A stretch of 64,000 bases of DNA from Candidatus Gastranaerophilales bacterium (GCA_944323685.1 CALUTJ010000010.1:1-64000), one strand, 5' to 3'; positions 53,044-63,142 are shown, counted from the first letter of the stretch. The notes: generated from the letters alone by a model not told the origin. Numbers and translations are program-made.

Positions 53044-54988
53044 GGTGTCGGTTATTATACCTGTTTATAACGTGGAAGGATATCTACGACAGTGTCTTGA
53101 TAGTGTTATCAATCAATCTCTTAAAGACATAGAAATTATTTGTATTAATGACGGTTCCACAGATAATTCACTAAGTATTCTTGAAGAATATGCGCAAAAA
53201 GATTCAAGAATTATCATCATTAATCAAAAAAATCAAGGAGTCGCTGCGGCTAGAAATAAAGGGTTAGAAATTGCTCAAGGAGATTATATATGGTTTGTTG
53301 ACTCAGATGATTATGTTGAACAAAGTGGTCTAGAATACGTTTTAGAAGTGGCAAAAGAAAATAAAGCCGATATTATTTGTTTTGGAGTTAACGATATAAA
53401 TGATTCAACAATTACTCCAAGGTTCACAACGCAATATTTATCTAAATTCAATATATGCACTGAAGTTGAACTGAATATAAAAAAACATTTTTTAAATAAT
53501 ATATGGGACAAACTCTTTTTGAGAGAATTTTGCCAAAGTAATATTAAATTCCCTACTGGAATTCAAACAGCAGAGGATGGAATATTCAATTTATTATGTT
53601 TGTATAGAGAGCCCAAATATTTATTTATCAATAAAACACTATATAATTACAAAATTGATAGGCAAAACTCTGCAACAAACAATTCAAAAAATGTAATGAA
53701 CAATGATTTGACAGCATTCAAATATATAACTAGGTCTAATGAGTTTTTAACAACATCTGATAAATACAAAATCATTACAATAGAAAAATTTATTGATGGA
53801 ATATTATATTATTTTTATAAATATGAAAACCTGAAGTATGCCTTATTGTATGCAAAACAAATTAAAAAATATAAAGAATATCTTTTTAATAACATCGATA
53901 AAAAAATTTTTGATAAATGCAATAATATAGAAAAACTAAAAAAACTTACACTCACAAAAATAATTTTAAAACAAATATTTTCAATATCTAATAAAAACAA
54001 TAACGGCAATAAAATAAAATTACTAACTTTACTGGGGGTTAATTTTGTATTATCCCCCCCCAAAAAGAAAAAGAACAAAAAGAAAAAAAATCCAATCTTT
54101 CTATTCTTTAAAAACATAACATATTTAACACGATTTAACCTAAAAGAAATTAATCAAAAGCAAGAAACTCCACTTGATTTTGCAGTATTAAGCGAAATTG
54201 CATTATACAAGATGAAGTCCAAGCAAAATGCATTATTACTGCCAATTATAAAAAACAACTTTGAAACAATAGAAGAGTTAATCAATACAGAAAAAAGTAT
54301 TATTCGTTTTGGTGAAGGTGAATTTAAATTAATGGAAGGTTACAATATCGACTACCAATTTGGTAATGAAAAAATTGCCTCAATTTTAAAAGAAATTTTT
54401 TATGAAGATAACCCAAATTTAATGACCGGTACGATATGGGAATATTATGACTTTTCTATAGATTTAACATCTCATACAAAACAATACATTTATAACTGGA
54501 TACAGTCCGGTTGGTATCATAAAATTGAAAAATTTTATAATAAAACAAAAACATATTATTCCGCATTTATTTCTATGGTTTTTGCTGAATACGAAAAATA
54601 CGAATTTGAAAAACACTACGCTTTATTAAGAAAGATTTGGGATAACAAAAATATAACATTAGTAATAGGTGATAGGGTTTTAGATAATATTGAATTTTTT
54701 ATTTTTGATAACGCAAAAAATATAAATTACATATACGGACCAACACAAAACGCATATTCTCAAATAGACATATTAAGAGAAAAACTCAAACAATCCGATA
54801 AAAATGATATTTTTATTTTTGCTATTGGTCCTTGCGGCAAAATTTTAGCTTATGAAATGTACCAAGCTGGATACAGAGTCCTTGATTTAGGTCATTTAAT
54901 AAAAGACTATAATTTTTACCAAAAAGCCCAAAATATGAGTAAAGAAGCAATAGAAAAAGAAAGATTAAAATTCTTTTTACCTGACTAA
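53036..54988 (+). CDS. Bifunctional glycosyltransferase: family 2 plus GT-D (DUF1792-like) domain
   Basis: A 650-residue two-domain protein. Residues 1-300 are a family 2 domain (VSVIIPVYNVEGYLRQCLDS, INDGSTDNS, VDSDDYV). Residues about 311-345 are the shared linker (KQIFSISNKNN...LLTLLGVNF) followed by a lysine-rich patch (KKKKNKKKKN). Residues about 395-650 resemble the GT-D/DUF1792 fold, with IIRFGEGEF near 420 and GPTQNAYSQID near 565. Two sugar transfers by one polypeptide are likely. The gene is strikingly AT-rich compared with its neighbours, suggesting transfer. Confidence 0.85.
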   Translation: MPKVSVIIPVYNVEGYLRQCLDSVINQSLKDIEIICINDGSTDNSLSILEEYAQKDSRIIIINQKNQGVAAARNKGLEIAQGDYIWFVDSDDYVEQSGLEYVLEVAKENKADIICFGVNDINDSTITPRFTTQYLSKFNICTEVELNIKKHFLNNIWDKLFLREFCQSNIKFPTGIQTAEDGIFNLLCLYREPKYLFINKTLYNYKIDRQNSATNNSKNVMNNDLTAFKYITRSNEFLTTSDKYKIITIEKFIDGILYYFYKYENLKYALLYAKQIKKYKEYLFNNIDKKIFDKCNNIEKLKKLTLTKIILKQIFSISNKNNNGNKIKLLTLLGVNFVLSPPKKKKNKKKKNPIFLFFKNITYLTRFNLKEINQKQETPLDFAVLSEIALYKMKSKQNALLLPIIKNNFETIEELINTEKSIIRFGEGEFKLMEGYNIDYQFGNEKIASILKEIFYEDNPNLMTGTIWEYYDFSIDLTSHTKQYIYNWIQSGWYHKIEKFYNKTKTYYSAFISMVFAEYEKYEFEKHYALLRKIWDNKNITLVIGDRVLDNIEFFIFDNAKNINYIYGPTQNAYSQIDILREKLKQSDKNDIFIFAIGPCGKILAYEMYQAGYRVLDLGHLIKDYNFYQKAQNMSKEAIEKERLKFFLPD

Positions 54989-54999
54989 GAAAGGCCTTT

Positions 55000-56847
55000 A
55001 TGTTTATTTCTGTAATAATACCAGTATTTAATGTAGAAAAATATATTGAACAATGTATTGAGAGCGTAATAAATCAAACGCTCAATGATATTGAAATAAT
55101 TTGTGTTAATGATGGTTCTACAGACAAATCTTTAGAAATTTTGAAAAAATATCAACAAAAAGATGCACGAATAAAAGTATTTAATCAAGAAAATAAAGGA
55201 GCAGGAGCCGCCAGAAATAAGGGACTAGAAATAGCAAGAGGTGATTACATATACTTTCTTGACGGTGATGATTACATAGAACCATTTGCTTTAGAAAAGC
55301 TGTACACACAAATTACCCAAAATAATGCCGATATATGCTTGTGCAAGCATAAAACATTAGATAATACAACACAAACAATGCAAATTGAAGAAAATACTTT
55401 ACAAGTAGACTTATTTGCAACAAACAATATATCAAGAAAAACCGTTCCAGATCGAATTTTTCAATTATGTACACCTCAAATAGCACTAAAATTATACAAA
55501 AAATCATTCATAAAAAAATACGACTTAAACTTTCAGGAGCTAAAAACTTGTAATGATGTATATTTCAGCCTAGCTTCATTAGCTCTAGCTAAAAATATAA
55601 CCTATGTTAATGAACCATTACTTATATATCGAACTAATAGAAAGGACTCATTAACTATAACAAGAGGAAATAATTCTTTATGCATAATTAATGCTTTTAA
55701 CCAATTAAAGGATAAGCTAATACAAGAAAATGTTTTTAACATTGTTGAAAATTCTTTTTATTCAAGTGCACTTGGGGCATTTAAATACGAATTAAATTTA
55801 TGTAATCCAATACAAAAAAAAGAATTTTTATACAAAATACAGCTATTCCTTCCTGAAAAATATTATAAAATGCTGCAAACCAAAAAACAGTTAAAACCTT
55901 TACAAAAAATCTTTTCACTAACCAATCAAGACACGCACAAAGTGCTAACAGTCCTCGGGATTTCAATAAAATTTAAACGTAATCCAATATGTTTTATCAA
56001 ACATATTGACAAAAACAAACTTAAAAAACAGCTAAATATGTGTGAATACGGAATAACCACACAAAAGAGAACTCCGCAGCTCATTGTTTCTTTGACATCG
56101 TTTCCGCAGAGAATGTACGACATACATTTTTGCTTATATTCTCTGTTAAACCAATCATTAAAACCGGACAGGTTAATACTCCGGTTAGCAGAAGAAGAGT
56201 TTCCAAACAAAGAAAAAGACATACCAAACACTGTATTGTCCTTTCTTGAAAAAGGTCTTGAGATAAAATGGTGCAAAAACATTAAATCATATAAAAAGCT
56301 TATACCTGCACTAAAAGAATATCCTGACGCAATAACAGTAACAGCCGATGACGACATTTATTACCCTGTAGATTGGCTGGAGAAGTTATACCAATCTTAT
56401 CAAAAAAATCCTGAATACATTCATTGTCACAGGGCGCATAAAATACTGTTTGACACTAACAATACTATTATGCCTTATAAAAATTGGAAAAGTGAAACAA
56501 CAGAGCACTCACCATCTTTAAAAATTTTTTGTACGACCGGCGGCGGGGTATTATATCCGCCACAATGTTTATACAAAGATGTACTAAACGAAGAATTGTT
56601 TACAAAACTTGCACCGAATGCTGATGACATCTGGTTTTGGGCTATGGCAGTTTTGCAGGGGACAAAAATAAAAGTTGTTGATGACAACATAAAACAGCTC
56701 ACCTACATAAATCCCGAGCGTGAACTCGGATTAAATAACGAGATAACCCTGTGTTCCCAAAACTGCGGCAACGGACAAAACGATATTCAGCTTGCAAATG
56801 TTTTAAAACAGTATCCACAAATTATGGAGAGAATATTTCATGAGTGA
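55000..56847 (+). CDS. Bifunctional glycosyltransferase: family 2 plus second GT-A-like domain
   Basis: A 615-residue protein. Residues 1-290 are a family 2 domain (ISVIIPVFNVEKYIEQCIES, NDGSTDKS, LDGDDYIEP). Residues about 300-328 are the shared linker (KIFSLTNQDTHKVLTVLGIS). Residues about 358-615 form a second transferase (LIVSLTSFPQRMYDIHFCLYS, TADDDIYYP as metal site near 448, TTGGGVLYPP, NADDIWFW). The first domain is very AT-rich while the second returns to the local average, so the gene looks like a splice of two sources at the linker. It overlaps the next gene by eight bases. Confidence 0.87.
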   Translation: MFISVIIPVFNVEKYIEQCIESVINQTLNDIEIICVNDGSTDKSLEILKKYQQKDARIKVFNQENKGAGAARNKGLEIARGDYIYFLDGDDYIEPFALEKLYTQITQNNADICLCKHKTLDNTTQTMQIEENTLQVDLFATNNISRKTVPDRIFQLCTPQIALKLYKKSFIKKYDLNFQELKTCNDVYFSLASLALAKNITYVNEPLLIYRTNRKDSLTITRGNNSLCIINAFNQLKDKLIQENVFNIVENSFYSSALGAFKYELNLCNPIQKKEFLYKIQLFLPEKYYKMLQTKKQLKPLQKIFSLTNQDTHKVLTVLGISIKFKRNPICFIKHIDKNKLKKQLNMCEYGITTQKRTPQLIVSLTSFPQRMYDIHFCLYSLLNQSLKPDRLILRLAEEEFPNKEKDIPNTVLSFLEKGLEIKWCKNIKSYKKLIPALKEYPDAITVTADDDIYYPVDWLEKLYQSYQKNPEYIHCHRAHKILFDTNNTIMPYKNWKSETTEHSPSLKIFCTTGGGVLYPPQCLYKDVLNEELFTKLAPNADDIWFWAMAVLQGTKIKVVDDNIKQLTYINPERELGLNNEITLCSQNCGNGQNDIQLANVLKQYPQIMERIFHE

Positions 56848-57871
56848 TATAAAAGTTTCGATAATTATACCTGTTCATAATGCGGAGAAATATCTTAACA
56901 AATGTTTGGATTCAGTTATTAACCAAACACTACAAAATATTGAAATCATCTGTATTAACGATGATTCTACTGATAATTCATCTAAAATACTTGAATCATA
57001 TTCTAAAAAAGATAACAGAATAAAAATTATTAATACAAATTGCCACTGTTCCGGCGGAGCAAGGAACAAAGGATTGGCAATTGCTTCAGGTGAATACATT
57101 GGTTTCATTGATTCTGATGACTGGATTGATCTCGATTATTTTGAAAAGTTATATAATCTGGCACAAACTACAGGAACAGACATTGCTGCAACAAGCTCTG
57201 TAAACATAATACAAAACAACAAGCTTCTTTATAAAAAGGAGACAGGCGCTGATGCAACCCAAAACCCTGTTGATTCAATGATAAAAAAAGCAAAGGTTAT
57301 TACCACTACAGGAATATGCTGTAACAAAATTTATAAAACATCGATGTTAAAAAAATATAATATTCAATTTTTAGAAATTAACAACCCGTCAGAAGATAAT
57401 TATTTCAATATCTGTTCTATTATTGTTGCCAATAAATTAATGTTTTTAGACGACTCTGATTATTATTACAATTTTGTCCAGTCTTCCCAAACCAAAAGGC
57501 AAAAAACTCAAAAAGATTTTCAAATGACAACAGTCTACAAACAAATTATTGAAAAAATTTCTACTTTTGAACTTGATGAAGATATCAAACAAGACTGGAT
57601 AGGCATTGTAAAAAAACGCCTAGCAAACGATGTGCTTGTATATTGTGAAGAGATGAATAAATCATTACAAAAACAATTTTTAAAACATGTAGAAAATGAA
57701 TTTCCCGACATACAAACATACTTGCCTAAAAAAAATAAAACTAAAGAATTTATTCAACAAATATTTTCACTAAAAAATGAAAATATAAACAATCAATCAT
57801 ATAAATGTTTTAGGATATTCGGTATTAAATTTTTGTTCAAAAAGGAGAAAGTTAAATGCTGTCTATTATAA
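56840..57871 (+). CDS. Family 2 glycosyltransferase with C-terminal linker module
   Basis: A 343-residue family 2 enzyme (VSIIIPVHNAEKYLNKCLDS, INDDSTDNS, IDSDDWIDLDYF). It stops right after the shared module (QIFSLKNENINNQSYKCFRI, then FGIKFLFKK), with no second catalytic domain. It therefore looks like the front half of the two-domain architecture of its neighbours. It overlaps the next gene by 16 bases. Confidence 0.9.
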   Translation: MSDIKVSIIIPVHNAEKYLNKCLDSVINQTLQNIEIICINDDSTDNSSKILESYSKKDNRIKIINTNCHCSGGARNKGLAIASGEYIGFIDSDDWIDLDYFEKLYNLAQTTGTDIAATSSVNIIQNNKLLYKKETGADATQNPVDSMIKKAKVITTTGICCNKIYKTSMLKKYNIQFLEINNPSEDNYFNICSIIVANKLMFLDDSDYYYNFVQSSQTKRQKTQKDFQMTTVYKQIIEKISTFELDEDIKQDWIGIVKKRLANDVLVYCEEMNKSLQKQFLKHVENEFPDIQTYLPKKNKTKEFIQQIFSLKNENINNQSYKCFRIFGIKFLFKKEKVKCCLL

Positions 57872-59808
57872 TTCCAACATTACAAAAAAATACAGATATT
57901 TTATATAAATTACTTCAAGAACTAACAGAAGATAACACTATTGGAGAGGTAATAATTATAGACAACTCTTTAAAAGGTTTAAATTATACATCTGATAAAG
58001 TTAAAGTTATTTTGCCTAAAAAAAATTTATATGTTAATCAAGCTTGGAATCTTGGAATACAACATATTAAATATGAGTATTTTGGAATTCTTAATGATGA
58101 TATTTTGTTACCAAAAAACTATTGCTCACAAGTATACGAATTTTTAAAGGCAAATAATAATGCCGGTCTTATCGGCTTAGACTCTTCTTCCGTAGACCAT
58201 ATGCCAATTGAAAATTTTAGCAGCTATCCGCCAAATTCTCAGCTTGTATTCCACCCTATGGAAAACAAATTGTATACAATATGCTGGGGGTCAGCAATAT
58301 TCGGAAAAAAAGAAAATTATTATGAAATTCCAAAAAGTTTAAAAATATGGTGCGGAGATAATTATCTCTTAAAAAAGAATATTGACAACAAAAAAATTTG
58401 TTATGAAGTAAAAAATACCCAAATAAAACATGTGAAGTCTTTGACATGCAATAATCCAGTTTTTGACAAAATAAAACAGAAAGATATTGACAATTACGCA
58501 AAAATTGATAAGCAGTTTAAATCCCACAGTAGTTATAAAAAAAATAGTTTTATTCAAAAAATCTTTTCCATAAAAAATGAAGGGGAACGAAAAGTATTAA
58601 GAATACTAGGCTTTAAAATAAGTAAAAAGTATAAAAAATACCAATCTAAAAAATATAAACTCGCTTATGCAAATCAAATAATTGAAAATAACATAAAAAA
58701 AAGTGATTGTTTTGTGCCTCTCTCAAAAGAGCAGTATAACAATAGCAATGATACAAAATTAATTGCTTTTTACCTTCCACAATTTCACACATTTAAAGAA
58801 AACGAAGAGTGGCACGGCAAAGGTTTTACGGAATGGACTAATGTAACCAAAGCTATTCCTCAATTTACAGGTCATCATCAACCCCAATTGCCGATTGACG
58901 TCGGGTTTTATGATTTGTCGACAGACAAAATAATGTACCGCCAGATTGAATTAGCCAAACAATACGGTATATCAGGTTTTTGTTTCTATTACTACTGGTT
59001 TTCAGGCAAACGTTTGATGGAAAAACCAATTTTTAATTACCTGAATAATAAAGAGCTGAATCTTCCCTTTTGCCTTTGTTGGGCTAACGAAAATTGGTCG
59101 CGCAGATGGGATGGCGGAGATAGCGAAGTACTCATAGAACAAAAACTCCAAGACGGTGACGGAATAAAATTTATACATGACATAATGCCGTTTTTTAAAG
59201 ATGAAAGGTATATCAAAATAAACAACAAACCGGTACTTATTATCTACAGAGCACAGCTGTTTGATAGAGAGAAAATGCTTAAATTTATTGAAGAAATAAG
59301 AAACGGCGCCAAAGAAGCAGGATTTGACGACTTGTATTTAATGATGGCAAGAACATCGCCCACATATACCCCAAAAGATTTTGGTATTGATGCGGCTGTA
59401 GAATTTCCTCCGCTTTTAATTGACTCAAAACTTCCCTTGTATAAACCGCATACATATATCAATCCTAATTTTGCAGGCAGAATATTTGATATAAGCAATT
59501 TTATAAAAAATAAATCTTATATTTATGACACAGATTATACTCTTTATAAAGCAGTATTTCCAGGCTGGGATAATACAGCGCGTAAAGCTTACACAGGTGC
59601 CTGGGTATTTGAAACAGAGCCTGATTTATATAAAGACTGGCTAAAAGGCTGCATTGACTGGACAAAACAACACAACAAAGACACGGAACAATTTGTCTTT
59701 ATAAACGCGTGGAACGAATGGGCAGAAGGCGCTCACCTTGAACCCGATCAAAAATACGGTTATGCCTATCTTCAAGCAACCAAAGAAGCACTGGAGGAGA
59801 CAGTTTAA
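57856..59808 (+). CDS. Bifunctional glycosyltransferase: family 2-like plus WbsX domain
   Basis: A 650-residue protein. Residues 1-225 are a compact family 2-like domain (LSIIIPTLQKNTDILYKLLQ, IIDNSLKG, GILNDDILLP as metal site, CWGSAIFGKK). Residues about 230-265 are the linker (KIFSIKNEGERKVLRILGFK). Residues about 300-650 are a WbsX-type domain of O-antigen and rhamnan clusters (AFYLPQFHTFKENEEWHGKG, EWTNV, FCFYYYWFSGKRLM, CWANENWSRRWDG, INAWNEWAEGAHLEPD). AAGGAG precedes ATG 57856. The WbsX half is less AT-rich than the first half. Confidence 0.88.
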   Translation: MLSIIIPTLQKNTDILYKLLQELTEDNTIGEVIIIDNSLKGLNYTSDKVKVILPKKNLYVNQAWNLGIQHIKYEYFGILNDDILLPKNYCSQVYEFLKANNNAGLIGLDSSSVDHMPIENFSSYPPNSQLVFHPMENKLYTICWGSAIFGKKENYYEIPKSLKIWCGDNYLLKKNIDNKKICYEVKNTQIKHVKSLTCNNPVFDKIKQKDIDNYAKIDKQFKSHSSYKKNSFIQKIFSIKNEGERKVLRILGFKISKKYKKYQSKKYKLAYANQIIENNIKKSDCFVPLSKEQYNNSNDTKLIAFYLPQFHTFKENEEWHGKGFTEWTNVTKAIPQFTGHHQPQLPIDVGFYDLSTDKIMYRQIELAKQYGISGFCFYYYWFSGKRLMEKPIFNYLNNKELNLPFCLCWANENWSRRWDGGDSEVLIEQKLQDGDGIKFIHDIMPFFKDERYIKINNKPVLIIYRAQLFDREKMLKFIEEIRNGAKEAGFDDLYLMMARTSPTYTPKDFGIDAAVEFPPLLIDSKLPLYKPHTYINPNFAGRIFDISNFIKNKSYIYDTDYTLYKAVFPGWDNTARKAYTGAWVFETEPDLYKDWLKGCIDWTKQHNKDTEQFVFINAWNEWAEGAHLEPDQKYGYAYLQATKEALEETV

Positions 59809-62330
59809 TGAAATTGCTTGTTCATTTACATTTATATTATCAAAATCAAATAAATTATTTTATAAATAAACTCAAAAATATAAATCATTGTGAGTGGGAT
59901 TTATTCGTCACCTATTGTGAAGAAAATCCTGAAGTGAAAAATAAATTATTAAAGTTAAATCCAAATACAAAATTTATTAAAACAGAAAATATTGGATATG
60001 ACATTTTACCCTTCATAAAAGTGATTCAATCTGTCAACTTATCTGATTACGATTATATTTTAAAGTTACACACTAAAAACAAATACAAAAATTTTGTTAC
60101 TTATGCTTCATATAAAGCAAAAGGTTACGACTGGAGAAATGCACTAATTGAACCTTTAATCGGTTCAAAAAATATTTTTTTAAACAACTTATTATTGTTG
60201 AAAAAAACTGGCAACATCGGGCTTATATGTTCTAAAGATTATTTAATTGATATAAATAAATATTCTTTAAAAGAGGATTTAGAAAATCTTAAAAAAGTAA
60301 AACAAGCATTTAATATAAAAAGTCAATATCCTTATTTTGTTGCAGGTACAATGTTTCTTGCAAGAGCGTGTTGTTTTCAAAAGCTCGCTAATACAGCTAT
60401 TAAAGAAAACGATTTTTCCAATTATTCACAAACACGTGTAAGCGGCTCTTTCGCACATAGTTTCGAAAGACTATTTTGTCTTCTTGTTGAGGACAACGGT
60501 TTCAAAATTTATCCTGTTAAAAACAATTTTGCAAAAATCAAATCATACATAAAGTATTCATTATTTTCGAATATCTTATCACTCAAAAATGAATATAAAA
60601 ACAATCGGAAAATAAAACGATTGGTTTTATTGGGAATAAAACTGAACTTAACTCAATTCAAAAAAGATTTAAACATATCTCTTTACAAAATACAAAAACC
60701 GTTTAGAAAAGCAAAAACTGTTTGTTACACCTGCATAACAGGCAACTATGCACAATTATACAGCCACGATTATATAAACTACGGCTGGGATTATATTTGC
60801 TTTACAGATAACAAAAATCTTCTGAAGAAAAAACAAACAGGTATATGGCAAATACGTCCGCTTGTTTTTAATAAACTCGATAATACAAAAAACAACAGAT
60901 GGCACAAAATGCACCCGCATATATTATTCCCTGATTATGAACAAAGCCTGTATGTAGACGGCAATGTTAATATACTTACGCCTTATTACTCAAAATTGAT
61001 TGCACAAACAAAACTCAATATGCTATTACCCGAGCATTATCAAAACAATTGCGTATACAAAGAACTTGATTACATTGTTGAATTAAATAAAGAAACTAAA
61101 GAAAAAATTGACGTTTTGCGAAACAAATACAGACAGGAACAAATGCCTGAAAAACTGGGATTAACCGAAAACAACATAATTTTTAGAAAACACAAAGAAC
61201 CGCAAATCATAAAAATTATGGAAGAATGGTGGCAAATGGTCGAAAACTATTCCAAACGCGATCAGGCAAGCTTTATGTATGTAATATGGAAAAACGGCAT
61301 AGATATAAGTAAACATACCTTTCAAAATGCAAGATATGACTATAAAAACTGTGAATTACAAAAACAAAATTATCCAGTTATGGGCAAAAACATACTAATC
61401 ACAGGCGGGGCAGGTTTTATAGGTTCAACTCTGGCAGACAGATTGATTAAAGAAGCTAATAAAGTTGTTGTTATCGACAATTTTAACGACTACTATGACC
61501 CGCAAATAAAAGAAAACAACGTAAAAGACAATATTAATAATGAAAATTACAAATTATACAGAGGGGATATAGAAGACATAGATTTTGTAGAGAAAGTCTT
61601 TGAGGAAAACTCAATTGATATGGTTGTCCATATCGCAGCACGCGCAGGTGTAAGACCTTCTTTAGAAAATCCGCTTGCCTATACAAAAACCAATATCGAA
61701 GGTACAGTTAACATTTTAGAAGCAATGCGAAAACATTATGTTAAAAAAATAGTCTTTGCTTCTTCTAGCTCTGTTTATGGCAACTGCAAAGCAGAAAAAT
61801 TTTCAGAAGATTTAAAGGTGACAGAGCCTATCTCGCCTTATGCGGCTACAAAATCAGCGTGTGAGCAATTTTTATACACTTATTCAAAGCTTTATGATAT
61901 GCAGGCTTTGTGTTTAAGGTTTTTCACGGTCTTTGGTCCACGCCAGCGTCCTGACCTTGCGATAAGAAAATTTATCGAACTTATTGAACAGGATAAACCA
62001 ATACCCGTTTACGGCGACGGTACAACAATGAGAGATTACACATATATAGATGATATTGTTGAAGGAGTAATGTCTGCCTTAAATTACAATGCAACAAAAT
62101 ACGAAATTATAAACCTCGGCGGCGGTGCGCCCGTAACCTTAAACGGAATGATTGAAACCATTGAGAAGGTGCTGGGTAAAAAAGCAAAAATCGATAAACT
62201 CCCTATGCAGCCCGGGGACGTGGATAAAACAGTGAGTGACATAACAAAAGCAAAAAAACTTTTGGGCTACTGCCCGCAAACAACTTTTGAAGAAGGCATC
62301 AGAAAATTTGTAGAATGGAGAAAGAAATAA
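59808..62330 (+). CDS. Three-domain fusion: RgpF-like, DUF616-like and UDP-sugar epimerase
   Basis: An 840-residue protein. Residues 1-245 resemble the RgpF/rhamnan-synthesis family (ENIGYDILPFIKVI, YDYILKLHTKN, FVAGTMFLARA). Residues about 253-290 are the shared linker (ILSLKNEYKNNRKIKRLVLL). Residues about 303-520 look like a DUF616 transferase (YTCITGNYAQL, CFTDNKNLL, SLYVDGNVNI, RDQASFMYV). Residues 525-840 are a full-length extended SDR epimerase (GGAGFIG at 532-538, SSSSVYGN, SPYAATKSA with the catalytic Tyr and Lys, MRDYTYIDDIV), most like UDP-glucuronate/UDP-glucose 4-epimerase. An in-frame ATG opens the epimerase but has no ribosome-binding site. GGAGGAG precedes ATG 59808. Confidence 0.86.
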   Translation: MKLLVHLHLYYQNQINYFINKLKNINHCEWDLFVTYCEENPEVKNKLLKLNPNTKFIKTENIGYDILPFIKVIQSVNLSDYDYILKLHTKNKYKNFVTYASYKAKGYDWRNALIEPLIGSKNIFLNNLLLLKKTGNIGLICSKDYLIDINKYSLKEDLENLKKVKQAFNIKSQYPYFVAGTMFLARACCFQKLANTAIKENDFSNYSQTRVSGSFAHSFERLFCLLVEDNGFKIYPVKNNFAKIKSYIKYSLFSNILSLKNEYKNNRKIKRLVLLGIKLNLTQFKKDLNISLYKIQKPFRKAKTVCYTCITGNYAQLYSHDYINYGWDYICFTDNKNLLKKKQTGIWQIRPLVFNKLDNTKNNRWHKMHPHILFPDYEQSLYVDGNVNILTPYYSKLIAQTKLNMLLPEHYQNNCVYKELDYIVELNKETKEKIDVLRNKYRQEQMPEKLGLTENNIIFRKHKEPQIIKIMEEWWQMVENYSKRDQASFMYVIWKNGIDISKHTFQNARYDYKNCELQKQNYPVMGKNILITGGAGFIGSTLADRLIKEANKVVVIDNFNDYYDPQIKENNVKDNINNENYKLYRGDIEDIDFVEKVFEENSIDMVVHIAARAGVRPSLENPLAYTKTNIEGTVNILEAMRKHYVKKIVFASSSSVYGNCKAEKFSEDLKVTEPISPYAATKSACEQFLYTYSKLYDMQALCLRFFTVFGPRQRPDLAIRKFIELIEQDKPIPVYGDGTTMRDYTYIDDIVEGVMSALNYNATKYEIINLGGGAPVTLNGMIETIEKVLGKKAKIDKLPMQPGDVDKTVSDITKAKKLLGYCPQTTFEEGIRKFVEWRKK

Positions 62331-62416
62331 TGAAACGAAAAAGATACCCCCTGGGCAACAACATCTAAAAATATAACTGAATGGATAGCACTGTGAAAAC
62401 GCAAAAAGGAGAAAAT

Positions 62417-63142
62417 ATGAATATACTACAACAACTATTTTCCATTAAAAACGAATACATAAACAATAAAAAATACAAGTATATAACACTGTTTGGTATA
62501 AAAATAAAGAGCAGGGCAGAGCAGCCGCCTACCTTATTATACCATCTTGACAGATACAATGAAAGAAATAATTGGCCCAGATATGAACTCAGTCAGGAAC
62601 AAATACAAAATTGCAAACTTGTTGCAAATCGAACAAAACTTCTGGAACTTATGCCAAAAGAAGGCGTATTTGTTGAAATAGGAACAGCAAAAGGTGATTA
62701 CGCAAAACAAATACTTGAAATTTGCAAACCTAAAAAATTATATCTGATAGACTTTTGGGCTATGGGTAACGAAGACTGGGAACCATTTGTACGAGAAAGA
62801 TTTAAAAATGAAATTCAAAGCGGGCAAGTTGTGATATTAAAAGGTGACTCGATTGAAATGTTAAAAAAAATAGAAGATAAAAGTTTAGATTTTGCATACA
62901 TAGATGCATTTCACGACTATGAACATCCCAAAAATGAACTGAATACATTAAAAAATAAAATGAAAGATTCAGGATATATATGCGGACACGATTATACCAG
63001 GGTCGAAATTGTAGATTGCACACAATACGGAATAATTGAAGCAGTTAATGAATTTTTATACAAAAATGACCAATATGAACTTTGCTACTTAACTATGGAT
63101 CATCTGTTTATGAATCCATCTTACGCAATAAAAAAGATATAA
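62417..63142 (+). CDS. Class I SAM methyltransferase with N-terminal linker module
   Basis: A 241-residue protein from ATG 62417 (AAAGGAGAAAAT before it; an upstream in-frame start at 62381 is less likely). It opens with the shared module (QLFSIKNEYINNKKYKYITL, then FGIKIK). The methyltransferase part follows: VFVEIGTAKGDYAKQI (motif I), LYLIDFWAMG, LKGDSIEMLKKI, LDFAYIDAFHDYEHPKNEL and GGHDY-like CGHDYTRVE. It resembles the Methyltransf_24 group found in glycan clusters and could methylate a sugar of the polysaccharide. Confidence 0.85.
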   Translation: MNILQQLFSIKNEYINNKKYKYITLFGIKIKSRAEQPPTLLYHLDRYNERNNWPRYELSQEQIQNCKLVANRTKLLELMPKEGVFVEIGTAKGDYAKQILEICKPKKLYLIDFWAMGNEDWEPFVRERFKNEIQSGQVVILKGDSIEMLKKIEDKSLDFAYIDAFHDYEHPKNELNTLKNKMKDSGYICGHDYTRVEIVDCTQYGIIEAVNEFLYKNDQYELCYLTMDHLFMNPSYAIKKI

